Positions 1-7,056 of a stretch of 45,847 nucleotides of DNA are shown piece by piece. Both the position numbers and the translations under genes were made by a program. The stretch comes from Cyanobacteria bacterium M_surface_10_m1_298 (GTDB taxonomy: Bacteria; Cyanobacteriota; Cyanobacteriia; PCC-6307; Cyanobiaceae): NCBI GenBank assembly GCA_016882485.1, contig VGPT01000009.1, forward strand, positions 1 through 45,847. The letters are read 5' to 3'. Below the pieces are notes generated by a model, which worked only from the letters and a program-made list of their open reading frames with translations, was not told the origin of the DNA and ran no database searches. The first letter of the stretch is position 1. Each line of letters starts with the position of its first letter.

Positions 1-453
1 GCGGATCTCAGTCGTCATTTGGAGGGTTGTAGACATGACTTCCAAACGATCGCAGTCCCGTCGAAGAGCCCGTGAAGGGGATAACCGCACTCCTACCGAA
101 CCACGATGGCCGGCTTAAGGCTGCTACCGCTGGCACTTATACACTAGTTCTTCGTATTATCTCAAGTGAATTGCCTGTTTTGGCGGGCTGAGTGCCGGAG
201 CTGCGTCAGACCAGTTTTGCCGAACCACTGCAGCAGGCATTCGTCGAGAAGGATTGCCCTGATGGGGTGATGAAAAAGCTTTATTAGTGCCACCAACTAA
301 TCACTCAAGTGCTGATTGAATTAGTACTAGTTCGTACCCTACGCGTCAGATGTTGCCAGGTATTGGAGGCTGGTTAATTGGCTTGTTGGTGTGAATGAGG
401 AAATAAAAAGCCCCTGCGTATACAGTGGCTTTGGGTGCTTAGGATGGCACACC
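1..453. other. Sparse left end with two tiny ORFs
   Basis: No gene of normal size is visible here. Two very short plus-strand ORFs can be read. One is at 35-118 (27 codons, Arg/Ser-rich, with GGAGG about 9 bases before its ATG). The other is at 192-287 (31 codons, GTG start directly after an in-frame TGA, no ribosome site). I recognise neither; they may be remnants of decayed genes. The right part carries the terminator of the minus-strand gene that ends at 454. The composition is more A+T rich than the core region after 5 kb. Confidence 0.4.
400..432 (-). terminator. Rho-independent terminator after the barrel gene
   Basis: Read on the minus strand, AAAGCC (432-427) pairs with GGCTTT (412-407) across a 14-base loop and runs into a T-rich tail (TTTTATTT). 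It lies about 20 bases after the stop of the outer-membrane barrel gene, which supports that stop as the real gene end. Confidence 0.55.
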
Positions 454-1569
454 TCACTCACCTGCACGACCACCCATCTTCACATCACACCTCGACACAC
501 ACGTCCTCACACCACCTCGCACAAATGTATTTGTCCACACATAGCCCTCATCGTTGTTTTTCCATACCAGGCATGTTTCGTGCTCACCCTGGGTATAGCA
601 CCTAGGTGGTTGTGATTGATAGGGCTTGCGCCCCTTGTGCACCCGCACATCCCTATTGGATGGCGTGGTTGATAGCGCCTGAATAACAGGCATTACAGGC
701 GGCTTCTGCTTCTTGGGCGAGCCATAGCCCTTGCTGCTAAAACGCCACTTGATGTCACCCATTGCCACCGATTGATATGCGGCATCGTAGGTATATGTAA
801 AGCCCGCCGTAAGACCATTAGCGATATTGTAGGCGAGACGTGCCTTGGCGCCTGAGTAGCCATCGTCCTCATCTTGATAGTAGTAACCCAGTGAAAGCTT
901 CACATCTGGGGTGATGTTGTAAGCGATGTCTGCGCCGATGGTATTCATAGGGTGTGCAGCGTACAAGTTGTTAATGGGTGCTGCGTTGTTACTGCCCCAT
1001 CCGTATTCGCCAATCGGCATGAGCCAGTAACCCAATGCACTCCACTTATCACTGACGGCTTCTGCGTTCAGCGCAAGCTGCTGAAAAAAAACTGTCTGCG
1101 AATCGCTGATACTGACACCATTGGTCGTTCCGCCTGTTGCCATCGGGCGGCTGTCATACCCGAAGTTCACCCCATACATCCAGGAGCGATCACTGTTGAG
1201 CCAGCGTTGCCCCAGACGGGTGGAGGTGGAGATGGTGCCACCAGCAACGGTGACGGTGGTAATGGAGCTATAGCCTGGATAGTCAGCGAAGTTCACGTTC
1301 GCCAGTACGTCCAGAAAGGTGACGGACTGGGTGCCTACCCGCAAGGGGAAGAAGCCACCGATGCCGGCTTCGTTGGGCGTACCAGCGCCTTGGAGCTGAC
1401 CCTGCAGTCCGTAGTTGAGCTTGACGGCGTCCTTCAGGGACACGCTCATCACGCCGAGATTCGCAGCCTTGCCTTGGGCGACCTTGGTGGGTTCAGCAAC
1501 GGCTGGGACGGATGCCAGTGCTAAGGCAGCAATGCCGGCGATGGAGAGGTGGCGATTGATGGCTGCCAT
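454..1569 (-). CDS. Outer-membrane beta-barrel protein, inverse-autotransporter-like
   Basis: A 371-residue protein with a clear Sec signal peptide: MAAINRH, a hydrophobic core, then a likely cut after AVA near residue 25. From about residue 40 to 285 there are alternating polar/hydrophobic strands rich in Gly, Tyr and Asn. LGQRWLNSDRSW followed by GVNFGYD resembles the inverse-autotransporter beta domain (IAT_beta) found in cyanobacterial porin-like proteins. It probably sits in the outer membrane. After about residue 285 an unusual basic tail of about 85 residues follows, with four cysteines (RCYTQ, ETCLV, RTCVSRC); it is encoded by C/A-rich low-complexity DNA and does not look like barrel. 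The gene stands alone and has its own terminator. Substrate unknown. The barrel is a confident call; the subfamily is inferred. Confidence 0.65.
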   Translation of the reverse strand: MAAINRHLSIAGIAALALASVPAVAEPTKVAQGKAANLGVMSVSLKDAVKLNYGLQGQLQGAGTPNEAGIGGFFPLRVGTQSVTFLDVLANVNFADYPGYSSITTVTVAGGTISTSTRLGQRWLNSDRSWMYGVNFGYDSRPMATGGTTNGVSISDSQTVFFQQLALNAEAVSDKWSALGYWLMPIGEYGWGSNNAAPINNLYAAHPMNTIGADIAYNITPDVKLSLGYYYQDEDDGYSGAKARLAYNIANGLTAGFTYTYDAAYQSVAMGDIKWRFSSKGYGSPKKQKPPVMPVIQALSTTPSNRDVRVHKGRKPYQSQPPRCYTQGEHETCLVWKNNDEGYVWTNTFVRGGVRTCVSRCDVKMGGRAGE

Positions 1570-1859
1570 TGCCCGGACCAGTCTGTTGCGCGGACGTTAC
1601 CGGTGCTGTAGGGGCAAGCACGGCATGTGGTGGCAGAGCCTGACCCGGCAGTTGTGTGGCTACCTATCAGTCGCCCTCGGCCCCGGCACCTGCCCGTTGG
1701 CCGGCTTGGGTGTCAGCTGGCGCAGCACTGCCAGGTAGGCGCGGTCGAAGCACCGATCCGCGATCTGCTCCTAGTGGCGGCTTGGATGCGGGAGGGGTAA
1801 GCCTTTTGTCCGCTTTTTGTCCGCGGCTGGACTAGATGTAGATAAGGGCGCATACATCT

Positions 1860-2381
1860 ATGGAAATCAAACCGAAGAACACCACCGCAGTTGTCCTGGC
1901 GGCCCTTGGTGGCGCCCTTCTGTTGGCCGCCGGCGCACGCATTGCCTACATAGAGACGGCACGGGCAACCATGGAGGACTGCGACCGCAAGATCGATGAA
2001 GCAATCAATAACCCAGTGCTCAAGGCTTCATGGGCAAAAAAGCTAGAGACCATTGAAGCGAAGAAGCAGAAGCACCTTGATGGCAACAAGGATTGGTGCA
2101 AAAACCCTGAAGAGCAGCAACCTTCGAATCTTCCGTCAGGTACTTACCTCGCTGATCCTCACTGGTTTTGCAATGAGAGCCAACTGCTTTTGCTGGAGCA
2201 CTTGGAGAAGGAATTCAACGCGGAGGCACTTGAGCTGGGGTCTTATGACCAGTGGGCTGTCAAACAGGCCGGTATTGATAAGTGGCACCCTTGGAATCGC
2301 TATCCAAAGGAACTTTCTCAGCGACTGAGGATGGGTGAAAGGGGCCTCATGCTAGGCCCGTTCTGGAAGTTCATCCTTTAG
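1860..2381 (+). CDS. Hypothetical protein with one N-terminal membrane helix
   Basis: A 173-residue protein that I do not recognise. Residues 9-30 form one strong hydrophobic helix (VVLAALGGALLLAAGARIAY). A predicted soluble part follows with a Lys/Glu-rich helical stretch (residues 50-85), single Cys residues at about 40, 80 and 109, and many Trp and Tyr. The topology suggests an anchored protein with its body on one side of the membrane. The ATG at 1860 has no strong ribosome site, but the protein has normal codon use and no close in-frame alternative. Neighbours are unrelated, and the 290 bases before it (1570-1859) hold no gene I can support. It probably belongs to the accessory region. 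Confidence 0.55.
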   Translation: MEIKPKNTTAVVLAALGGALLLAAGARIAYIETARATMEDCDRKIDEAINNPVLKASWAKKLETIEAKKQKHLDGNKDWCKNPEEQQPSNLPSGTYLADPHWFCNESQLLLLEHLEKEFNAEALELGSYDQWAVKQAGIDKWHPWNRYPKELSQRLRMGERGLMLGPFWKFIL

Positions 2382-2403
2382 CCGCCACGCCACCTACCAC
2401 CTT

Positions 2404-2427
2404 CCGCAGCAGTAAAAAAACCTGCGG
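2404..2427 (+). terminator. Possible hairpin after the 1860-2381 gene
   Basis: CCGCAG (2404-2409) pairs with CTGCGG (2422-2427) around a loop that contains seven A residues. It lies 23 bases after the stop of the one-helix protein gene. There is no T run after it, so it is a weak terminator candidate. Confidence 0.25.
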
Positions 2428-2597
2428 GGTCCCTGGGGGCGAATGGCCGCTTTCCTGCTCGGTCTATCGCCCTACTCTGCCGAAACGCCGCGCAGCAACT
2501 CCGCTCCCGCCGCAATTTTCCGAGCCCGCTTATCGACACCGCCTGTCCCCAGTAATCCCCCATACGGGTACCTCCGTCCAAGCACCTGGACACGGAC

Positions 2598-2626
2598 AAA
2601 AAAAGAGGCAGGTGCCAACCCGCCTC
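2598..2626 (-). terminator. Rho-independent terminator of the broken small gene
   Basis: On the minus strand GAGGC-GG and CC-GCCTC form an eight-position stem with one mismatch (2626-2619 with 2612-2605) around a six-base loop, followed directly by seven T residues (2604-2598). This is a textbook intrinsic terminator. It lies about 38 bases after the minus-strand stop at 2664, showing that the interrupted reading frame upstream is, or was, a real minus-strand transcription unit. Confidence 0.7.
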
Positions 2627-2663
2627 CTATCTCCCTTGTGCCCGACCATGATCCGGCAGACGC

Positions 2664-3056
2664 TCAAGCGGTGATGTGCCTTTTGTAACCAAGTGAACGG
2701 TTTTTGTGGGATTGGTGGCAAGACGCTCGTCTGCGCTGGTCTGTGTAGCCGCTTGAACCCTTGCTGTTTACCGATTCAGGTGAATCGTTTCTGAAATACG
2801 CCTCCTCATGGCTTTCTTCCTGGCTTTCCTGGCGGCGAACCAGCTCAGCGAACATCCCTAAATTGGAATTTTCTGATTCAGAGGCACGGGTTGCCATCCA
2901 AGCCCGTGCTGCTTTTTGCTGGGCCAGCTGTTGGACAAGCAGCAGAGCCATCTCTCGGAGCTCTTAGAGGTCCGTGCAGTCATTAATCAGACGAACGAGC
3001 TTCTCACTTTCGAATGAGGATTCCAGTGAATGCTTGATCGGGTCCATGGAGGCCAT
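2664..3056 (-). pseudogene. Small protein gene interrupted by in-frame TAA
   Basis: Read on the minus strand from ATG at 3056 (or the in-frame ATG at 3047), the frame gives 30 codons starting MASMDPIKHSLE and ending NDCTDL. A TAA stop at 2966-2964 follows, and then the same frame continues with ELREMALLLVQQLAQQKAA for 99 more codons. The two parts join smoothly into one amphipathic helical protein, and I recall small cyanobacterial proteins with a similar MDPIK start (memory, not checked). The piece after the stop could be translated alone from ATG 2951, 95 residues, with GAGAG just before it. Its last 50 residues are polar and may be a decayed tail. A good terminator follows. Either a young pseudogene or a sequencing error at one base. 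Confidence 0.55.
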
Positions 3057-3068
3057 TGATAAAAAGGG

Positions 3069-3746
3069 TCAGTCCTGGGTCTTTTTCAGTGCTGTAAAAC
3101 GGCGGCGAACCGTGCTCTGGATAAAAGCAAGGAGAAATACGCCGACAACAGCTGCCACCAAGGAGGCTTTTCCGCTGTCAAAGACGCCAGCGCCAAGTGC
3201 AACAATCGGTATGTCACTCACGACGATACTCAAGACCAAGGCAGGGAAGAAACGCTGCGGTGATGTTCCAGCAATCCCAAGGCCATAACTCACGAAATCG
3301 AAAAATCCGGTCATCAAGAGACCAGTCATCAACAAGAAATTTGACTCAATCCTGGAGCTGCTGAAACGCTCCACCACGGACATGGCCTTCTCACCAGCTA
3401 GTCGGCGTACAGGTTCTCTCCCCCAGTAGCGAGCCAAAGCAAAGGCAAAGGAGCAAGCGACGAGATCCGTGAAGGCGATCGTCAAAAAGCCTGTCTTAAA
3501 GCCAAGTAGAGCTCCCGCCAAGAGGGAGTAAGCGGTGCTCGGCAAGGCCGGCAGAATAATGCTAGCTCCGCGCAGCAGCATGATCCCGAGGGGCGCCCAA
3601 AGACCCATGGCAGCGACGGCCTGCCGGATCGGCGACATCACATGTGCTTGCGCCAGCAGGGTCAGGCCAACAAAACCTGCCAGAACGAGAAGGACTGGCA
3701 GCACTCGACGTAACGACGGGACGCTCAAGGCTCCTCGGGAAGGCAC
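3069..3746 (-). CDS. TVP38/TMEM64 (VTT-domain) family membrane protein
   Basis: A 225-residue integral membrane protein with about five or six hydrophobic segments: residues 12-32 (VLPVLLVLAGFVGLTLLA), 44-60, 67-85, 85-105, 135-165 and 185-210. The re-entrant Gly/Pro segment around ILPALPSTAYSLLAGALLG, followed by GFLTIAFTDL, is the signature of the VTT (SNARE-associated / DedA-like) fold. Bacterial members are thought to take part in lipid scrambling or ion-linked membrane homeostasis; the substrate here is unknown. The start is GTG at 3746 with no clear ribosome site, so the true start could be slightly downstream. It stands alone on the minus strand, upstream of the interrupted small gene, and belongs to the less compact left region. 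Confidence 0.75.
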   Translation of the reverse strand: MPSRGALSVPSLRRVLPVLLVLAGFVGLTLLAQAHVMSPIRQAVAAMGLWAPLGIMLLRGASIILPALPSTAYSLLAGALLGFKTGFLTIAFTDLVACSFAFALARYWGREPVRRLAGEKAMSVVERFSSSRIESNFLLMTGLLMTGFFDFVSYGLGIAGTSPQRFFPALVLSIVVSDIPIVALGAGVFDSGKASLVAAVVGVFLLAFIQSTVRRRFTALKKTQD

Positions 3747-3839
3747 TGGTCAAAATCTTTTCACAACAACTCCAATCAGGCAAACTCGCGACAATTTCAT
3801 GTCGAAGAGCCCATGAATAATCTTACGCAGGAGTAATCA

Positions 3840-3968
3840 ATGCCTGATAAGCAACAAGAATCTCGCTTTTATGTGCAGCTAAGACCTCGCCTCATCAAGG
3901 CTAACAGCGGGGACTGGGAAAGCATCTTTGTGCACATCGGGGCGACAGGATTCGAACCTGCGACCTAG
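3840..3968 (+). CDS. Short ORF that runs into a tRNA fragment
   Basis: A 42-codon ORF, MPDKQQESRFYVQL onwards, with an excellent ribosome site (AGGAG at 3829-3833, six-base spacer, ATG at 3840). The first 32 codons look like ordinary coding sequence. The last ten or so (IGATGFEPAT) are an antisense read-through of the tRNA-Pro fragment and end at a TAG inside it. The natural reading is a small gene that lost its original 3' end when recombination placed the tRNA half-gene here. Function unknown. Confidence 0.4.
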   Translation: MPDKQQESRFYVQLRPRLIKANSGDWESIFVHIGATGFEPAT

Positions 3969-3978
3969 TGCTCCCAAA
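3937..3978 (-). tRNA. 3' half of tRNA-Pro(UGG); probable attachment-site scar
   Basis: On the minus strand, positions 3978 to 3937 read as the anticodon loop (TTTGGGA, anticodon TGG at 3976-3974), the 3' anticodon strand GCACT, the variable loop, a full T arm (GCAGG-TTCGAAT-CCTGT) and the 3' acceptor strand CGCCCCG with discriminator A. The 5' half is missing: the bases before the loop (TCTGA) do not pair with GCACT, and there is no D arm or 5' acceptor strand. The sequence on that side is instead the end of a DUF1651 gene. A precise break at the anticodon loop is what tRNA-targeting integrases leave at one end of an inserted element. No CCA is encoded. It cannot work as a tRNA. Confidence 0.75.
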
Positions 3979-4227
3979 TCAGACGTCCATGTCCGCGCCC
4001 CACTGCGGCTGGACCTGGCGCCACCCCTGCTCCTGGAGCTTGCGCCAAAGCTTTCGGGCGGCGTCACGGCGCATGTGCCTCCGGGTCTTCAGAAGGGGTG
4101 GAGCACCCGTCAGCGGCCGGCCCGAATCCACGAAGTACATCGGGTCGGCGCTCCAGCTCTTGGGGTCCCAGTGGAACCGCGCCGTGTTGGCGGTCTTGGG
4201 GGCCTGGATCCAAGCCTGCTTCTCCAT
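3979..4227 (-). CDS. DUF1651 family small protein
   Basis: An 82-residue basic protein. The pattern FHWDPKSWSADP, then YFVDSGRPLTGAPPLLKTRR, then LWRKLQEQGWR and a final QWGAD is characteristic of DUF1651, a family I know only from marine and freshwater Synechococcus, Prochlorococcus and Cyanobium. Function is unknown; members are often found in genomic islands in several copies. ATG at 4227 has AGAGG four bases upstream. A small palindrome (AGTAC-GCCT-GTACT, 4240-4253) lies just before the gene and could be an operator, but this is speculative. The TGA stop directly abuts the tRNA-Pro fragment, so the gene may have been carried by the element that used that tRNA. Confidence 0.75.
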   Translation of the reverse strand: MEKQAWIQAPKTANTARFHWDPKSWSADPMYFVDSGRPLTGAPPLLKTRRHMRRDAARKLWRKLQEQGWRQVQPQWGADMDV

Positions 4228-4572
4228 GGCGCCTCTTTCAGTACGCCTGTACTAACAACGGGTTCGTCGGTTGGTCAATGGGGCTTCTCGATTTGGGGCG
4301 GAAATTTCTGAGCCCCGATCCGTTGATGGCGAGTCGTGGCTAACCCCCTTGGGGGTGTCTGCGTGTCTCCTGCACCATTGCTCTCAGCGTTGGTAGAGCT
4401 GTTGGTAGTCGGTGACTCCAGGGTTCTCGAAAACCACCGCAAATACTGGCTTTTGACCAGTCAATCGCCTAGTTGAAGTAGGTCTTGTTGGCGAGGGCGG
4501 GGCAGAGAGCGCGAAACATCAGCCGCAGGTGGGTATCAATACTGTTGTTAGCCGAAGCTTCCGGAGCTTCAC
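4228..4572. other. Gene-free stretch
   Basis: About 345 bases without a supported gene. They contain the small AGTAC/GTACT palindrome next to the DUF1651 start and a short ACCCC/GGGGT inverted repeat near 4345-4358 with no T run. I see no tRNA, integrase remnant or insertion-sequence end. It is probably decayed accessory DNA plus the promoters of the flanking small genes. Confidence 0.4.
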
Positions 4573-4770
4573 TTGGGCAAAGTTGCCCCCGCCATGAACT
4601 GGGAACCCACCGCAGATGGTCTTGGTTACAAGGTCTGCCTGACGAAAGGTGCCCGCACCGCTTGTGCCTTCGTCAGCAGTGCCCATCTGATTGAGGACAA
4701 GCGCCGGCAGTTGGAGGCCTCGATCCAGGCCGACGCGCAATCCGCGCAGCAGCCCGAGCTTTCCGCCTAG
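4573..4770 (+). CDS. Small hypothetical protein
   Basis: 65 codons from TTG at 4573 (GGAG seven bases upstream), or 58 codons from the in-frame ATG at 4594. The likely core is MNWEPTADGLGYKVCLTKG followed by a Ser/His-containing strand and a C-terminal helix rich in Gln, Ala and Glu. It is soluble, with no signal peptide. Tail-to-tail with a 53-residue membrane peptide gene that starts at 4939. I do not recognise the family. Composition and ribosome site make it a plausible gene rather than a chance ORF. Confidence 0.45.
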   Translation: MGKVAPAMNWEPTADGLGYKVCLTKGARTACAFVSSAHLIEDKRRQLEASIQADAQSAQQPELSA

Positions 4771-4777
4771 AGCCGAT

Positions 4778-4939
4778 TCAGAGAACCTGGCCCACCATCA
4801 CCGCCGCCAGAGCGGAGAACAGGGTGATGCTCAGCGCGGTGAGGGGGTTCTGGCCCTGGGCGACGGCGTAGCTCGTGATCACGCCTGCACCGAGGCCGGC
4901 CACGATCAGTTGAGTGGCAAGGGCGGGACGCTGATTCAT
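4778..4939 (-). CDS. Small two-helix membrane protein, 53 residues
   Basis: ATG at 4939 to TGA at 4780-4778. The protein begins MNQRPALATQLIVAGLGAG and has two hydrophobic segments, roughly residues 8-27 and 33-52, linked by AQGQNP. Small two-helix proteins of this kind are common in cyanobacterial thylakoids and inner membranes, but I cannot assign a role. Coding character on the minus strand is good (smooth hydrophobic pattern and a polar charged start); the overlapping plus-strand frame gives only low-complexity sequence. It lies between the accessory stretch and ycf46. Confidence 0.55.
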   Translation of the reverse strand: MNQRPALATQLIVAGLGAGVITSYAVAQGQNPLTALSITLFSALAAVMVGQVL

Positions 4940-5029
4940 GGCAGGCCGAACAGGCTCGGCTCAGCTTGCTGCTGTTGACCTCAGCCGTGTTTGCAGGCCC
5001 GCGTCTTCGTTACCTGGCGTTGGTCTTCG

Positions 5030-6517
5030 TTACGCGGCGCAATGTGTGGAGGCCGGGCGGGCGCGTCCGCTGCTGGCCCATTGCTTGAGGCTTTCCAGTT
5101 GTTCCCGGGCGGTGCGTGACAGGGGAACGAGTTGCGCGGCCGCACTGGTGAGATCGGCTTCGCTGAACTCCCGGCTTTCGCTGAAGGCCTGGTGCATCGC
5201 CTCGATCACCACCTGCTCCAGCTCGGCCCCTGAGAAACCGCTGGTGCGATCCACCACCACATCGAGCGGAATCTGATGCTGCGGGCGCCGGCGCCGCAGT
5301 TGCAGATCCAGGATCGTGCGGCGCTCCTCCTGGTCGGGAAGATCCAACAGGAAGATCTCATCAAAGCGGCCCTTGCGCAGCAGCTCCGCCGGCAGCTTCT
5401 CCACCCCGTTGGCGGTGGCCACCACGAACACGGCGCTGCTTTTCTCGGCCATCCAGGTCAACAGGCTGGCCAGCACCCGCTGACTGGTGCCGCCATCGCT
5501 GCGGCCATCGGCTGAACCGAATCCCTTGTCGATCTCATCGATCCAGAGAATGCACGGAGCCATGGCTTCAGCGCGCTGAATCATGTCGCGGGTGCGGGCT
5601 TCCGAGGCCCCCACCAGCCCGGCGAACAGGCGCCCCACATCCAGCCGCAGCAGCGGCATGCTCCAGCTGTGGGCAATGGCCTTGGCGGTGAGCGACTTTC
5701 CCGTGCCCTGGGGCCCCACCAGCAACACGCCGCGAGGCAGGGGAAGGCCGTAGCGCCGGGCTTCATCACTGAAGGCCATGTGCCGTTGCTCCAGCCAGCG
5801 CTTGAGGGCATCGAGGCCGCCGATGTCGGCCGGGGTGGCCTCTGTGGGGCAATACTCCAGCAGCTCACTGCGGGCGATCGCCTGGCGCTTCTCCTCCAGC
5901 ACCTCCTCCAGATCGGCACTGCCCAGCTCTCCGCGGCTGGCCAATCCCCGGGCCGCCACCTGGCGAATTCGTTGTTCGCTCAGGCCGCTGCAGCTGTGGG
6001 TCAGCTGCTCGAGCAGTTCCGCATCGAGGGGCTGTCCGCTGGCCTGGGCGATGTTCTGCAGCAGGGTTTGGATCTCCCCCTGGTCGGGGAGGGGCAGGTC
6101 CAGCAGGGTGATGCACTCTTCCAGCTCCCGCGGCAGTTGCCACTCCGCCGCTGTGATCACCAGGGTCTGGGGCTTCTGGCGCAGGCTGGTGGCCAGGTTG
6201 CGCAGCTTGCGGCAGATGCTGCTGTCATCGGCGTAGCGGTGGAAGTCATGCAGCACCAGCAGAGCGGGCTGCTCCGCCGGCAGGGACGCCAGGCTTTCAA
6301 GGGCGCCGAGGGGATTGCGGGCCGCTTCCCCCTCACGGGCGGGCCAGCCCCGCAGGCCACTGATGAAGTCCCAGCGAGCCAGTGCCCGTTGATCGAGGCG
6401 CTTGGCGGCCGCCGAGAGCAGGGCAGCGATGCGCTCCTCCTCCTGGCTGCGGATCCAGAGGATGGGCGTCCGCGCCCGAATCAACAGGTCCAGGTGATCG
6501 GCCCAGGCCTGGCTCAT
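5030..6517 (-). CDS. ycf46: Ycf46-like AAA+ ATPase
   Basis: A 495-residue AAA+ protein matching the usual length of cyanobacterial and plastid Ycf46. The N-terminal half (residues 1-225) is the divergent Ycf46 domain. The C-terminal AAA module has Walker A GPQGTGKS near residue 270, Walker B CILWIDEID near 325, sensor/arginine-finger region and lid domain (GFSGAELEQVV near 433). The family is linked in cyanobacteria to CO2/carbon-status responses, but its substrate is unsettled. It is the last gene of the minus-strand operon; its ATG overlaps the stop of the DUF177 gene by four bases (ATGA), so translation is coupled. Confidence 0.9.
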   Translation of the reverse strand: MSQAWADHLDLLIRARTPILWIRSQEEERIAALLSAAAKRLDQRALARWDFISGLRGWPAREGEAARNPLGALESLASLPAEQPALLVLHDFHRYADDSSICRKLRNLATSLRQKPQTLVITAAEWQLPRELEECITLLDLPLPDQGEIQTLLQNIAQASGQPLDAELLEQLTHSCSGLSEQRIRQVAARGLASRGELGSADLEEVLEEKRQAIARSELLEYCPTEATPADIGGLDALKRWLEQRHMAFSDEARRYGLPLPRGVLLVGPQGTGKSLTAKAIAHSWSMPLLRLDVGRLFAGLVGASEARTRDMIQRAEAMAPCILWIDEIDKGFGSADGRSDGGTSQRVLASLLTWMAEKSSAVFVVATANGVEKLPAELLRKGRFDEIFLLDLPDQEERRTILDLQLRRRRPQHQIPLDVVVDRTSGFSGAELEQVVIEAMHQAFSESREFSEADLTSAAAQLVPLSRTAREQLESLKQWASSGRARPASTHCAA

Positions 6518-7056
6518 GACTCCAGGTTCTTCAGTGCGGCCCAGCGGGGATCGATTACGGGCTCCTGCAGGCTGCCAGCAGCGGAGAGGTTCGGGCCCGG
6601 GCAGCCTTCGCCGCAGCGGTTCACCACCGGCAGCTGCAGGTTCAGCTGCTCAAAGACCCAGTGTTCCGGGTCGAAATCGGAGCTGGGGTCGAGGCTTTCG
6701 CACAGGGCATCGGCATCGAGCTCCAACACCTCGAGGTTCCCTTCCAGCACGGTTTCGGGGGCGATGCCGTCGTGACGCGCCTGTTCCCCAAGCCAGAGCA
6801 CCTCCCTGGTGCGGAAGCTCAGGGGGTGGTTGAAATGCTGCAGGCAGCGATCGCAGCAGAGGGTCACGATCGTGCTGGCCACACCCTCAAGTTCCAGCAC
6901 ATTGCCGCGGTGCATGGCCCTGAGCTTGCCGCGCACGGGAGTGAGGCTCACCAGTTCGCTCAGGGTCTGGTCGATCTGCCATTCCTTGCCGTTCTCGAGG
7001 AGCTTGAGCTCCTGAAGGGCAACGGGAAGCAAGGGATCAGCCAGCGTTCCGCTCAT
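6514..7056 (-). CDS. DUF177 / YceD family protein
   Basis: A 180-residue soluble protein. The core [16 protein letters not shown], with its paired cysteines, and the second Cys pair (CGEGCPG near residue 153) fit the YceD/DUF177 family, which in bacteria and chloroplasts is tied to 23S rRNA accumulation, often beside rpmF. Here it is between yidC and ycf46, overlapping both by four bases, the usual picocyanobacterial order. The Cys pairs could bind a metal. The exact role is unproven. Confidence 0.85.
   Translation of the reverse strand: MSGTLADPLLPVALQELKLLENGKEWQIDQTLSELVSLTPVRGKLRAMHRGNVLELEGVASTIVTLCCDRCLQHFNHPLSFRTREVLWLGEQARHDGIAPETVLEGNLEVLELDADALCESLDPSSDFDPEHWVFEQLNLQLPVVNRCGEGCPGPNLSAAGSLQEPVIDPRWAALKNLES

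Noticed and set aside
495-525. TCCTCACAC stretch resembling the core of the picocyanobacterial RNA Yfr1
   Set aside because: It lacks the first bases of the Yfr1 core and the two flanking stem-loops, and lies in C/A-rich low-complexity DNA within the tail of the barrel gene.
2443-2688. Plus-strand ORF of 81 codons
   Set aside because: Pro-rich, no ribosome site, and it contains the minus-strand terminator of the broken gene.
3928-4311. Plus-strand ORF with a RQDSNLRPSAP-like start
   Set aside because: This peptide is a known artefact of translating a tRNA gene antisense; the ORF overlaps the tRNA-Pro fragment and the DUF1651 gene.
5669-6775. Long plus-strand ORF (368 codons) opposite ycf46
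   Set aside because: It is antisense to a clear AAA+ gene, has G+C-driven low-complexity sequence and no recognisable domain.
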